This document shows, piece after piece, positions 50,801-61,887 of a DNA stretch of 64,000 nucleotides (its first letter is position 1; each line of letters opens with the position of its first letter). This DNA comes from Serinus canaria (Eukaryota > Chordata > Aves > Passeriformes > Fringillidae), in the NCBI RefSeq assembly GCF_022539315.1, contig NC_066314.1, positions 41,601,180-41,665,179 on the forward strand, written 5' to 3'. The position numbers were made by a program, and so were the translations under genes. The notes beneath the pieces were generated by a model, which saw nothing but the letters and a program-made list of their open reading frames with translations, searched no databases and had not been told where the DNA came from.

Positions 50801-52589
50801 CTGGCTCCAAGGGAAGATGGAGCAGATAAATCAGGGAGCAGCAGCCAAACCACCAGCAGCTGGCCACCGAGGTGGCTTTCAAGAATACATCTCTGTGTCC
50901 CAAGAAATCACCTCACATCCACAATTCCAGCAGCCAGAGTGACCAGAAGATAGCCAGCCTCTGTCCCAGAAATTGGCCTGGAAGAAGTGAGTGAAGGAGA
51001 CAGCGCTGAAGGGCACTGCTAGCATGAAGAAACCACAAGGAAAGTGGTCATTTTAGAAAATAGAAGAGACAATATTGGCACTGGGAGGTCTCCTGGAAAT
51101 GCTCAGAAATGAAGCTCAGTTTGATATGAAAAATATTTCTCTTCCAAGGCAGTTTAACTGGAGCAGCTTCTCAGGAAAGGAGAAAAATATGCCCTGAGTC
51201 TCCCACATAATAAAACATGGGACTGGGCTATGCAAGGTCCTTACTTATCAAAAAGTTGAATTCAAGACAATCAGAAAAAGCCAAGCAGAGCCAATGTGTA
51301 TTTCTGTCAAGACCTTTTCCCTCTAATTAAAAAAAAAATTAAAAAAAAAAAAGTAAAAGAAGTCAGGAAGAATGGCAGGTTCAGTTCAGAGCCATCCTGG
51401 AGCCATGGAGCCTGGAGAGCTGCCAGGCAAGCTGGCAGGAAGTCAGGTGGGCTTGTGATGGAAACCTGCCCTGTGTTTCATCGGAAGTGCATTCAAACAG
51501 AGAAACTTCTGCAAAACATTTTGCTTACGACAAATCGGCATTCTCTGACAAAAACCTGGGCTGGCAGAAACCTCCCAGCCCCTGCTCCCGATGGAATAAT
51601 CATTCCTTACATAAAAAAAAGGGGAAAAAAAAAAAGAAGGAAGAGGAAAGAAACTGGGTGTGTCATAGCAAATGTTAACAGGCTACATTATATATAGTTT
51701 TGTAAGTGACTCCTTAAATGGAGCAAATCTTCAAAATGAGCTCTTGAACATTTCAGTCTGATCTTCCACAAGTGCTGAAGGCTCAGCTTTGTTACCCTAC
51801 AATGTACACAAACACAGAAGTAACGGTGAGTTTTGGGTGAAGATGAAGCAGTTTTATTGTATCCATCACCTTTCCTTTCTGAATAGCATTTTTCAGATAT
51901 TACAGGTTGTTAGTTATTAATTCCTCCTTGTTCTTACCAAGTCCATTAAATAGGAAAATATTGATAACTTCTCCCCCAAACACAGATTCTGTAACAAGGG
52001 CATAACTCTCTCACTTTGAAATTACTAACTAGAGCATTTAGAGAAAAGAGAGGAATGCAGAAAATATATACACAACTTGGGCTACCTGGATGATTGACAG
52101 CATTTTTCTTCTTCAAATAAAAAAAAGACAAGATGAGGCATATTTCTTCTTTTATGGTTTTGAGTGATACTGGAAGCCTCTCTTGGTCTATTACCTCTTC
52201 CAAAGGAGAGCCCAAAAGGTGTAGGAGAAGGTCAGCATACAAACTGGAGACCTGGTCCTACATTCTCTTCATTTACCTGAGAACCAGAGCCAGATCTGGG
52301 AGGCTCTAATTCAGATAGCTGTGAAATAAATAGCAAAGTACCCTTTTAAACTAACCAGAAGCTCAAGCTAAGTGGCTGTATTTGTTTTTCGTGTACCTTT
52401 AAAGAAAACAGACATCAGCTGCAATTCAAACTTTCTTTCTTTGCCCCCCAGTTATGTGAACACAGTGCACAAGATTAAGATATTTCCAGCATGTAAATTC
52501 AATCATGTGAGAAGTCCCACTGATTCCAGGCAGTGACTTCCTATTGAGTCAGCAAAGCACTTCTGCCTGCGTGTGATTTTAAGATGACT

Positions 52590-52850
52590 AATCTCTCAGG
52601 CTGCGCCCGCGCTGGCGGGGAGGTGCATCGGCAGGATGTCCTGCGGCCCTGGCCCCCAGCAGACGCCCTGGCTATGTCCTGCCTCTGGTCTGGGACAAGA
52701 TCGCTGTGACCACAAGTTCCCACAGGCTGTGCTTTCGTCCCTGTGTCCAGAGCCAGCAAGAAGTGCACTGTGCTTTGTCAGAGCCTGCAGCCGGGCTGAC
52801 AGGGGGATGCTCGAGGGGGACATCACTGCTGCTGCATAGCCAAAAGCCCA
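52590..52850. other. Isolated GC- and CpG-rich segment
   Basis: About 260 bp with roughly a dozen CpG dinucleotides (for example CTGCGCCCGCGCTGGCGGGG at about 52600-52620), in a region otherwise poor in CpG and AT-leaning. Open frames cross it on both strands but none shows a known domain. It may be an orphan CpG island, an unrecognised exon of a non-coding RNA, or the remnant of a GC-rich insertion. Confidence 0.5.
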
Positions 52851-54639
52851 GCTTCGTGCTCAGTCTTACCCACATGCTGAAACTCTTTAGTAATTTGGAG
52901 TGGTTCTATATCAGCTCTGGCTAGAAAGAGACTTTCACAACTTCTCTAATGAACCTCTCACAGTCTTTCAATAATGCAGCTATTTATAGACTAGGTCTAT
53001 GCTGAACAGATCACAGAGGCTGCACAAAAGCTCATAGTGTTTCAACAATGAAGCTGCAGAGAAACATCAGAGCAGACTGAAATCACTCAGTATGGTTACA
53101 TACAATCAAATATAATCTATGTTTTGCATGATTAGATATTGCTTAACTGAAAAATTAATGCCATTTTAACACATTTAGATAATTTTCTTAGAAGTGAGAG
53201 CTGTTTTTGGGAAGTACAAGAATTTTCAAGTCTTAGACTAAGGGCTAAATCCTGCTCTTGCTCACATCAAATTTTAGGTGTGGCATCACTGAAGTTTAAC
53301 AGAATACTCCCAAGTAGTCAGAGCAGAAATTGGACATTGTCAGAAATCATCACTAACCATGTCATCTGTCTCTTTCAAATTACTCCTTTTAGGCTTTAGC
53401 AAATATCCCGGGTCTTGCAGCCCCAGCATATATCCTGAACTGAAAATATTAATAAAAACTGTTCAACCAATGCACTCATGAGAAAGCATTGCTGCTGTTC
53501 TTTTTATCACCCAAGCCCATTTCATCTTAAATGTTTCTGAGATGTGCAAGATGAAGGTAGCACAAAGCAGCAGAACTTTGTGCATATGGCCCACCTGAAT
53601 CTTTCTTAGAAAAAATCAGGGATAGAATTTTACTCCTTTGACCTTCCCAGACTTGTGTTTCTCTGACACTTGTTCATGAAGTCCCAGTAAACAGCAGATT
53701 TACACAAACATGCTTTGCTTATGAATGTTTAAATTTTTTCCTGAATTTTAAGGGAGAATTCAATGCAGGTGTTGGAGTAAGCACTGCAGGCCTTTGGCTT
53801 TCACTACTGTGGTCAGAAGACAGTTTAGTGACACCATTTAGCATAGAGACTCCCAGCTCTTGCTACCTTCTGTGAGCTAAGGATTTATCTCTCTAAAAGG
53901 AGCAGGGATTTCCTCTGGGGATTAGGAGGAGATAAAAACCCAAGACAGAGCTACTATCTCATTACATTACAAAGCACAAATGGATGAAAAAGACAGTCAG
54001 TGATTGTCTTTCCTTTTTCTCTTTTGGCAATTGATTCCTCTTTGGGGGCCCAGAAGAGAAATAAGATCCCTCTTTTTTACCCAGGTCTGTAAGGACACAG
54101 GCCATAGATGGACTTACAAACCAAACTACACTGAGAGTTGCAGAATTCTATATTTATATGGCATTGAGACTCTCAGTATTTCTTCTCAGTCCATTCTTGC
54201 TTCTGCAAGTGCACTGAGCAGGTCCTTGCTACAGGCATGGGAAAATCATATAAGCCCAGCCACCAGCAGTATCAGTACCCTCATTAAGGCCAATGGGCCA
54301 TCTTAAACTAGGTTTTCCTGCACTGGTTTAGACTGCTGATACACCCCAAGCAGAGGAATTTCACATCCAGCCCTCCTCAGACTTTTGAAGGATGAGGTTA
54401 GGCTAGGCATGTGGATCCAAACCAAAGTTCCTGTTGCAGTGGACTTGTATGAGTAGCCTAGAAATTCCCAGAGACCCCTGAACAGAACTATTAAACCATC
54501 CAACAGCAGCTCTTTTGACACATCCAGATAGTTTTTTTTTTCCCACCTGCTTCATTAACTTTTGCTTCTGAACTGTGGGAAAATGAAGCAAGGCAAGACA
54601 AAGACCTTGACCTGATTGTGTAGCTTCATGGCAGGAAAC

Positions 54640-57600
54640 GCGTTAGCGAAAAAGACAATCTTTCTGCTTTAAGTTTTATTTACAATTACACTGGTGGTAC
54701 CTTGTCTAGAAGTCCTGACTGTCTTGAAAGGCTGACACATTTTGATACATTACCTCATGTAAGGTACCAGTGCTCACCAGTAAAATTCGACAATATCAAT
54801 AAACAATCAAAGATTTTCATATTATTAAAATGTTCAATTGTAGATACAATATTAAGTTATAAATATGCTCTATGACAGAAAAAAAAGCAGCTTATCACTC
54901 ACTGACTACTTTAGAAACTCTTTTTTTCTGCTGGATTTAAAATTTCTGGTGAAATTGGTGAGGAGTGCACTCAGCACATCCTGTTAGCTGAGTCAATTGA
55001 AATTGCACCTGTTCTTGGATGCAAGTCCTAACAAATGCAACCCATATGCATTGTAAAGAAAAGGACTTGTATGCACTTTTTCCAATTAACATCTGCCTTT
55101 TGGCAAGTCATTAACCTATTTTCTCACAAAGAAACAGCTTCAATTGTATTATGCATCCGAAGCGTGCAAAAGTCCCTGAGGGGGTACTCTGACAAAAACA
55201 TACCGTTCCTGGATCCAATGTGAACATACATATTCATTAATTGTTTGGGGCAATGAGTACAGAATTTCTGATTTTTACAAGTCTTACAAGGTAAACAGGT
55301 TACATAAAGCAATGTCCCTGGAAATAGCCACATCCTGGCCACTGTCGCTCAGTAGAAAAATCAAGAGTAATTTTGTGCTGTGATATGGCAATTAGAATAA
55401 TTCAGCAACAGTGTAAAAAAACTTTTAGGAAGAAAAAAGAACATTGTTTACCCTAAAAATAGTATTGCATATTTATTTATTTAAAGAGACATAAATAAAA
55501 TGGTAAGTTGTATTTTTCAAATCCCTCATTCTATATGGATCTGTTCAGGACATCCCAAAATGGCAATGAGAACCTATTCTACCAATATTTTTCCAGCTAA
55601 AAGATTAATATTATCAAAATTTAAAACTACATATTTAGATTCCTGACCATGAAGATGATAATGAAAAAACTACTTATTATCTTACATGTGTAAAAGCAAG
55701 AAACAACAATCCCCCAAAGACAAGGGAATTGTTCAGAGGCATTCACCTCCAGGAACTGATTTTCCAAACCCCTAAAGTTATAAAAAATATATCAATATCA
55801 AAAAGTGAATGCTGAAGTAACAATTGGTAGCATTTCTTTCCATTAGGAAGAGCATTTTTAGTTTGAAACGTCTGCTGAAGTATGTTGCAAGGAGCTGCTG
55901 AGCTGCTGCACAGCACTCTGACACTTCAGGAATTTGAAGTTGGGTTTCTCCAGAAACAGTCTCCCAGCAACAACCATTGCTGCCACCACCTTCTCTCTCT
56001 CCACACACAAACCTTGGGGATCTACTGCACGTCATTATTTTTAATAAGTAATTGAGCCATTTTTGCAGTAGTAGGCCTGAAAGCTGGAAGCAGTCTTTCT
56101 CCACCAGGGGGGCCTATTTATATTTAGTATCAGAGGGATAATTTAGCCTGAGGGAAACTATACTGCATCAGGTGCATTGTTCGGCTTGTTTAGAACAAGT
56201 TTGGTCTATCAGTACTTCAATGCAGTCTCCAATACAAATATAATTCTCATAATTTAAAGACCCATGCAATTATTTTTTTTTACACAGTGCAAAAGCACAA
56301 CTAAGACTAAACAGCAGTCATTTTCCTCTAGTTTTATAATTCAAATTAGTCAAGTCACCAGTTACTTGACAGAGTACAAACCCTAGAGTAAATGCTTCTG
56401 AGAGTTTAACAGCCTTGGCAGGTGCTTTTAAAGGAAGCATTTCTGTTCCAAAACTTTATAAGAAATGGATGAAGAGAATAAGATAACTAGGCCACATCAA
56501 TGCTTTTTGAAAAGAAACATCATGTTAGATGGTTGTGATTGTGTTTTAGGAAAGCTATCACAGCTTGAGGAAAATACATCCATCCTGTTTTCAACCATGA
56601 CCAGACATCCTCCTAAGTGTCATCATGTTGAGTTTTGGTATCAACAGACCACCTAACAGAATGACAATAACACGTCTTAATTTGGGAATGTTATGTTGCT
56701 TCACGAGATGCAAAAACAACAGAGGAATAAACTGGATTAAGTAGTAAATGCTCCAGATAATAGGTACTGAAAAGGTAGAGGGATTAGTGACAGGAGCTAA
56801 GGCAGAAGGGAAAATTTCAGCAGAGATTTTATTTAAAAATATGGAAGTAAAAGAAATATCCAAATCTTAATGATACATAATTCTGAAAAAAACTTAAAGG
56901 AAAAATCTGCAGATTTAAGCCATATACATATATTTATATAGTCCACCAAGAGAAAGCAAAAAATAAGCAAAAATTTTAATAGCTACATGGTTTTGTGTCT
57001 TCTAATGGAGACAAGAAAAGGCAAAACCCACAAGAGTATTTGCAAATTCATAAAGTGAAGTACATTTCATCCAAAAGACAGCATTTACATAACCTTGTGT
57101 TATATAGTAGTATAAACAATTGCATAATCAAAGGTCAGGCTGGAATACATACACCATTCTTTGACAAAAAATCTGTGGTTAGGATGCTGCCCTAGAAACA
57201 GTTGCATCCAAAAATTTTTTAAGAGATTGCTTCTTTGCCATAACCAGTAGAGCTCAAGACTGAGCTGCAAATATGGAGTATCTACTTAAAAATCAGAGTT
57301 AACAAAGGAAGTGAGGTGATGTTTGGCTATCTGAAGATGGTTGCTGAGAGAGGAAATAAGTTACACAAGAAAACTTGACAGCACATTTCTGTGGCCTGAG
57401 CTGCAGTCATATTTACACAGTGAGCTTGCCTACTAAAGTTGAACTCTGCTGATATTAATGAGGTTCAGCCTGGGAAATAGGCTTTATCTATATACAGTCA
57501 GTTGCAGAATTGGATTAAAGTGCTTCCCCATTTCAAGTGTTCTATTTTTCAGCATACACGTAAACTTACAGAAACACAATTACCTAGTTTTGACTGGATT

Positions 57601-58508
57601 TACAACAGGTGTTCTGCAATTGCTATTAAAAAAAATTACAAAGAAAATAAATATTTTCCATTAAAAGTAAGACCCCAAATCACCTTTCTAAGAATTGAAT
57701 TTTTATTAAAAATAAAACCCAAATCATCATACACTGCAAAATTTTTCCTGACTTATGTCTGCATTCACAATGCATTACTTGATCGGGTACATTCACAGCA
57801 TGCAAAGCTTGAGCACACATGGACATTCTTATAGGATAAGAATCTTTTGTATTTATGACCTAGATTTTGCATATTTTTGTGTTTGGTTCAAATATATTCT
57901 TCAGAAGTATAAAGCTGATTTTTGTTTTTGTAAATATGAAAAGTGAATTTGATGAGGGTATGATAAGCAGAAGTGTTCAAGTGCATCAAAACTCGTGTTT
58001 TGCAGCTGGATTCACATAGATGCAATTATAGCTTCAAAGTTTAAGTGACTTAATTTCTGCATTTGTAGCTAAAAGTTTTCACACTACATCTTCTTGCAGT
58101 CATTACTAAAATGTTTAAAAGATATAAAATAGCACACTACTTTTTGGTAAAACACTTGAGAATATGTAAGGGACAAAGAACACCTCTGGCATTTTTGTAT
58201 TATGTGTTACTTAATTTAGGTGTTTAAGTAATGTTGTCTTAGCACAAAGAACATTGATTTCACAATCCTTGACTGAGTTTAAAAATCTGCAGAGTGGTAA
58301 CCTGCACAATAACTGCTATCCATCTAAAAATACGTATTAGTGGCTTAGTTATATTCAAGGTCTTGTTAGGTTGAAATAAGAGCTCTGGAATGTTCAATGG
58401 AAATGATTTAGAAAGTATTAGTTTTGATTGGGTTACACTTCATTGAATAAATAACCAGAATATCTGCTTGCTACCAATGTTTGAATTTTTTTTAAAATTT
58501 CTTCCATT
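54640..58508 (-). other. AT-rich region downstream of POC1B (possible long 3' UTR or intergenic)
   Basis: Strongly AT-rich sequence without recognised genes or transposons. On the minus strand it contains AATAAA signals near 56830, 55475 and 54677. The composition changes near 54650 to the more mixed base content found to the left. The last signal (TGTAAATAAAACTT on the minus strand) lies at that change. It is either an extended POC1B 3' UTR or AT-rich intergenic DNA. ORFs in it (for example 55778-56104 and 56591-56863) show no recognisable domain. Confidence 0.4.
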
Positions 58509-58617
58509 TTTATTACTTTGATTTGATGTTCCCACTTATAGCAAAATCCAGTGAAGAAACATTCCTTATGATTTTATGAAAGATACTCATCAACATGGTT
58601 CATTTTCGTATTTTATT
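58509..58617 (-). terminator. POC1B: Proximal AATAAA polyadenylation signals of POC1B
   Basis: Two canonical signals lie on the minus strand. One, at 58617-58612, overlaps the stop codon (TAATAAAA). The other, at 58514-58509, is about 100 nt after the stop and could end a short 3' UTR. Further AATAAA copies occur at 56833-56828, 55481-55472 and 54680-54675, so a longer 3' UTR is also possible. Sequence alone cannot choose among them. Confidence 0.5.
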
Positions 58618-58717
58618 AGTTCTGGTTTTCCTTAAGTAACATTTTTTGCTGATCTTTTATGCATTCTTTCAATCTATCTTCTGTACAAGTAAGACGTTTT
58701 TCCAGGATTGAAATGGT
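58616..58717 (-). CDS. POC1B: POC1B last coding exon
   Basis: After the acceptor TTCTTTTCTTCATGCAG, 33 codons and TAA. The protein begins TISILEKRLTCTEDRLKECI, the second half of the C-terminal coiled coil, and ends LLKENQN. The human equivalent ends slightly differently, which is normal for this tail. The intron separating it from the previous exon is 1192 bp (58718-59909) and holds nothing recognisable beyond AT-rich sequence. Confidence 0.92.
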   Translation of the reverse strand, partial: TISILEKRLTCTEDRLKECIKDQQKMLLKENQN

Positions 58718-60089
58718 CTGCATGAAGAAAAGAATAATTTCAATTGGGTTTATATTATTCACACAGTATTATAAAAGTGTACAACATAGGAAAAGTAATT
58801 TTAACTCAACAGGAAAAAATACTATAAGATGGCTTCTCCTTAGCTATTCCACTATTTATAACTGTATTTAAGAATTATAATTATGGTTTTGCCTCCATGG
58901 AGATTGTCTAAAGGCTTTTGTTTTCAAAGAACATTTTCACTGAGAAATACACGTATAATGTAAAGTACTCTGGAATACTATGTGAAAGTTGCATCCATAT
59001 TCCAATAGAAAAACAGCCATCACTGTGACCAAAAATGATATCTTTCAAAAAACTAAAAGAAACTTTTAAGGCATCCCCAAGAAAATGAAGTGAGAAAAAA
59101 ATAGACTATTAAAAGGCATTTATTCTCCATGATATTATCTTCAGCAGAAGAAGTAGGTTTTTGGATCCAGGCTGGCAGTTTCTTTTACAACTCACTACAA
59201 AAATAATTACCAACTCATGACTTGACTCCATACTTCCCAAAACCTGTTTCTTCCTACTTAGCATATATATTGCAAAAGAACACAGAAAAAACCCCTTAGC
59301 TGCTCCATTTTGAAGTGATTTAATATCAATATATTACAGACTACAAGGAAGTATCTCACAACATAAGCTAAATCTGGATTAAAAAGATGCATTGAGCATT
59401 TGCAAACAAGTGACAGAGCCACTGACTGAGACCAAGTATTTGTGCAGTTTCATTGGCACAAGGACTTACTGCACTGCTTGGATTCCTACCTAAGCAAACA
59501 CCTCACACACTAAGTTGGGAAAGGGATTAAATGGTACATTGCCAATTTACTTTGTTCATCCCCTGCTAGTGCATGATTGCTCCAGCTGGAATGTCTGCTA
59601 AACAACTGGCTTCTGACAAAACTACCCAGATCACACTACTGAAAAACAGCAATTCTCTCCAGCCAGAGTTAAAATACAGCAACAATCTTTATGATTATGT
59701 ACCAGGAAGCTTTCACTTTGGCAAACACAATACCTACAATCAATATTTTCTGAAAGGAAAACCCAAACCAGTCACTTGACTACACAGCTATTCAGAATAA
59801 CCCCATAGTCTTTAAAGTTCTGATTTATGAACATGACTCCAGGCTACTGTTGCCCTTTGACGGCACTGTCATTTTGCACTGCAAGTGTCACCTGTTATTG
59901 CATACTTACTAGAGTTAACATCTCCAGCTGCCCCACAATGTGGTCCAAAGCACAGTCCACGGAGGAGGAGATGCCTCTGTGCTGTCCCACACTAAGCACA
60001 GCTGACCCATTCTCATTCTCTGCCTTCCTTTTTGAACTTCTTGCTGAGGAAGCAGAGGGACGCGGCAGTTCTTCACTTTTGTCAACACC
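58616..60089 (-). CDS. POC1B: POC1B C-terminal region (3' partial: last two coding exons)
   Basis: POC1B is a centriole and basal-body protein with an N-terminal WD40 propeller and a C-terminal POC1 coiled-coil domain; it is needed for centriole stability and cilia, including in photoreceptors. Only the C-terminal 93 residues are present, from 60089-59910 and 58717-58616. Across the splice the protein reads ALDHIVGQLEML then TLTISILEKRL and TCTEDRLKECI. This matches the human POC1B C terminus ([37 protein letters not shown]) residue for residue in spacing, with conservative changes. Both exons are short and were missed as long ORFs. The WD40 exons must lie to the right of 64000. The position upstream of DUSP6 in the same orientation matches vertebrate gene order. 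Confidence 0.93.
59910..60089 (-). CDS. POC1B: POC1B penultimate coding exon
   Basis: 180 nt, 60 codons in phase 0. The acceptor is TTTCTGTATTCAAG and the donor is CTCTA|GTAAGT (GT at 59909-59908). An in-frame TGA just upstream, at about 60117-60119, rules out an earlier start of this exon in the coding frame. It begins GVDKSEELPRPSAS, a low-complexity Ser/basic linker that is variable between species. It ends in SSSVDCALDHIVGQLEMLTL, the first part of the conserved coiled coil. An overlapping open frame on the same strand starting with an ATG in the intron (60136) is out of frame with this and is not the gene. Confidence 0.92.
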
Positions 60090-60212
60090 CTTGAATACAG
60101 AAACACATTTGAAGATTCAGCTTCCATTGTCTTCACTTAAGTGGAACGGTGTCAAAAGATAAACAGGACAGCCAAAAGTCAGGTTTTTAATTAAAAAAAA
60201 AAAAAACTACAC

Positions 60213-60228
60213 ATATATATATATATAT
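60213..60228. repeat. (TA)n tract
   Basis: A short TATATA run after an A run (about 60193-60206), within the POC1B intron. Confidence 0.85.
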
Positions 60229-61755
60229 GCATACACACAAGGACCACAAGGACCCTCAGATTTGCTTTTTGTACCAGGTCCAATTCACCACACTTTAATT
60301 TGTTCTGACCTAAGAGAGAATTTGAGCTGTGATGGATGAGGCAATATGGAAAACCTTAGCAGTCTTTAGGTACATGTTTCAGGAACATATGATTCAAGAG
60401 CTATGTGCTGTATCACTAGGGCTTAAATTAAAACTTGAATAAATACAATTAATGAGGGACACTTTCTTCAAAAAGATAGCTCTAGTTGACAAAGAAATTC
60501 ACTCAGAGTAGCCATACAGATGAAAAATCCATATGTGACTAGACAACCACCAGCGCTTCTTTCAACGTCATGTTATGAAACCTTTGTTTAGTATGAACTA
60601 ACCTCTTACTTCAGCTTTAAAAGAAAGTAGTTTTCAGTTGTTTGTTCAGTGATGGTACTTTTTGAAAAATTGATTCCTTCAGAAAACGGGAGAAGGAAAC
60701 AACAGAGAAGATCCACACAATGCAACATTGAGAGAAAAAACTTTGATGTGTAAACTTTGCTTCAGGCTAAGTGAGAGAGCATGATCTTCCCCACCAATTT
60801 GTTTTTGTCAGTGCCTTCAAGTTCTTAATGGTATTTTTGAGGCAGGAAAGGTTAAATCATCACTAATTCATTAGAAAGTCCTTCACAATAACTTTACCTG
60901 AATAATTAATAATTTATTGAGATTTCTTTGAAAACTTCTTATATCTTCAGACAACTTTACTTTACTTATACACTAAAATAAGTTGTGGTAGTTAAGTTTT
61001 ACTATTTTTAATTACATTTGATATATCTACATTTATAGAATAAACCTTTATAATGGTTCCAATTAAACTATTTCTGTGGAATTTATTGACAGCCCATGAA
61101 AATATCCATTAGCTATGAAAAGGGGAATATTTAGTCTCACCTTATGTATTTAAAATACACAATATTTATAATGTGCCCAAAATATATTTATGTTGTAAGG
61201 CTGAACAGATTTTCAAAATAGAGGGTATTAAAATCATTGTCAAACACTAACAAAAATAAAAATCTCCTTAGTCTCTAAAATACTCTCATAGAACGTAAAT
61301 TGCTAGGCAGGATTATTAGCAGACTTTCACAAGATCACCTAGGTATGTTGATGAGTTTCTGTCAAGAATGAATTACATGTTGTTGACCCTGCCTTTAAAT
61401 CATAGGATCAGAGACTGATGGATTAAATAATGCCATGATAACAATGTAACTATTTTAAATTTAAGTAAAACTAAATCAAATCAATATTACTGGGAACTTA
61501 TACTGCTGCATTATCCACAATAACATTCCAGTTATTCAGTGCCATCCTGCACAGTCCTGTGTGGTGGGAAACAGCTGAAAGCAGAGACTGTGGTGAGGTA
61601 AGAGAGCAAAAAAGGAAGTCTTACAAGCCTCTCTGGGTTAAAAGTTCCATTGTGCAGTTACATTCTGCAAGCACAGCTCTCAAGCCCCCCAGGCAAGAAC
61701 CCAGGAAGTGCAGAGCATGACGTTAGTAGAGACAGGGGCACATACCCAGGCATGC

Positions 61756-61887
61756 ACTTCAGACCTTAACTGACAATGCTACGAAGGCAGAGGGAACCCT
61801 TCTCAAGGTTTGATAATACCATGGTATTCACTGACATCACTTCCACTGATTTCTTTTATCATAGCATTGTCAGTTAAGGTCTGAAGT
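61756..61887. repeat. Inverted repeat with 26-bp perfect arms (MITE-like or hairpin element)
   Basis: The 26 bases at 61756-61781 are the exact reverse complement of those at 61862-61887, separated by 80 bp. The inner sequence is itself partly self-complementary, and a perfect 14-bp palindrome, AATACCATGGTATT (61815-61828), sits almost exactly at the centre. The whole 132 bp can fold as one long imperfect hairpin. It resembles a short palindromic DNA-transposon derivative. I see no clear target-site duplication and do not recognise the family. It lies in a POC1B intron. Confidence 0.85.

Larger units (their letters stand above)
37296..54639. other. Intergenic region between DUSP6 and POC1B
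   Basis: Apart from the two small CR1 remnants near 39.7 and 40.6 kb and simple repeats, no gene, RNA gene or recognised transposon was found. The long open frame at 39226-39711 (minus) overlaps a CR1 remnant and a GC-richer stretch. Blocks at about 46540-47120 and 52590-52850 stand out in composition and are discussed as findings. Confidence 0.6.

Noticed and set aside
56591..56863. 90-codon hydrophobic minus-strand ORF downstream of POC1B
   Set aside because: Could look like a membrane protein, but hydrophobicity is expected from AT-rich DNA, and no family or gene context supports it.
59915..60136. 73-codon minus-strand ORF with an ATG overlapping the POC1B penultimate exon
   Set aside because: It reads a different frame from the one matching POC1B. 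Its ATG is in the intron, upstream of the acceptor.
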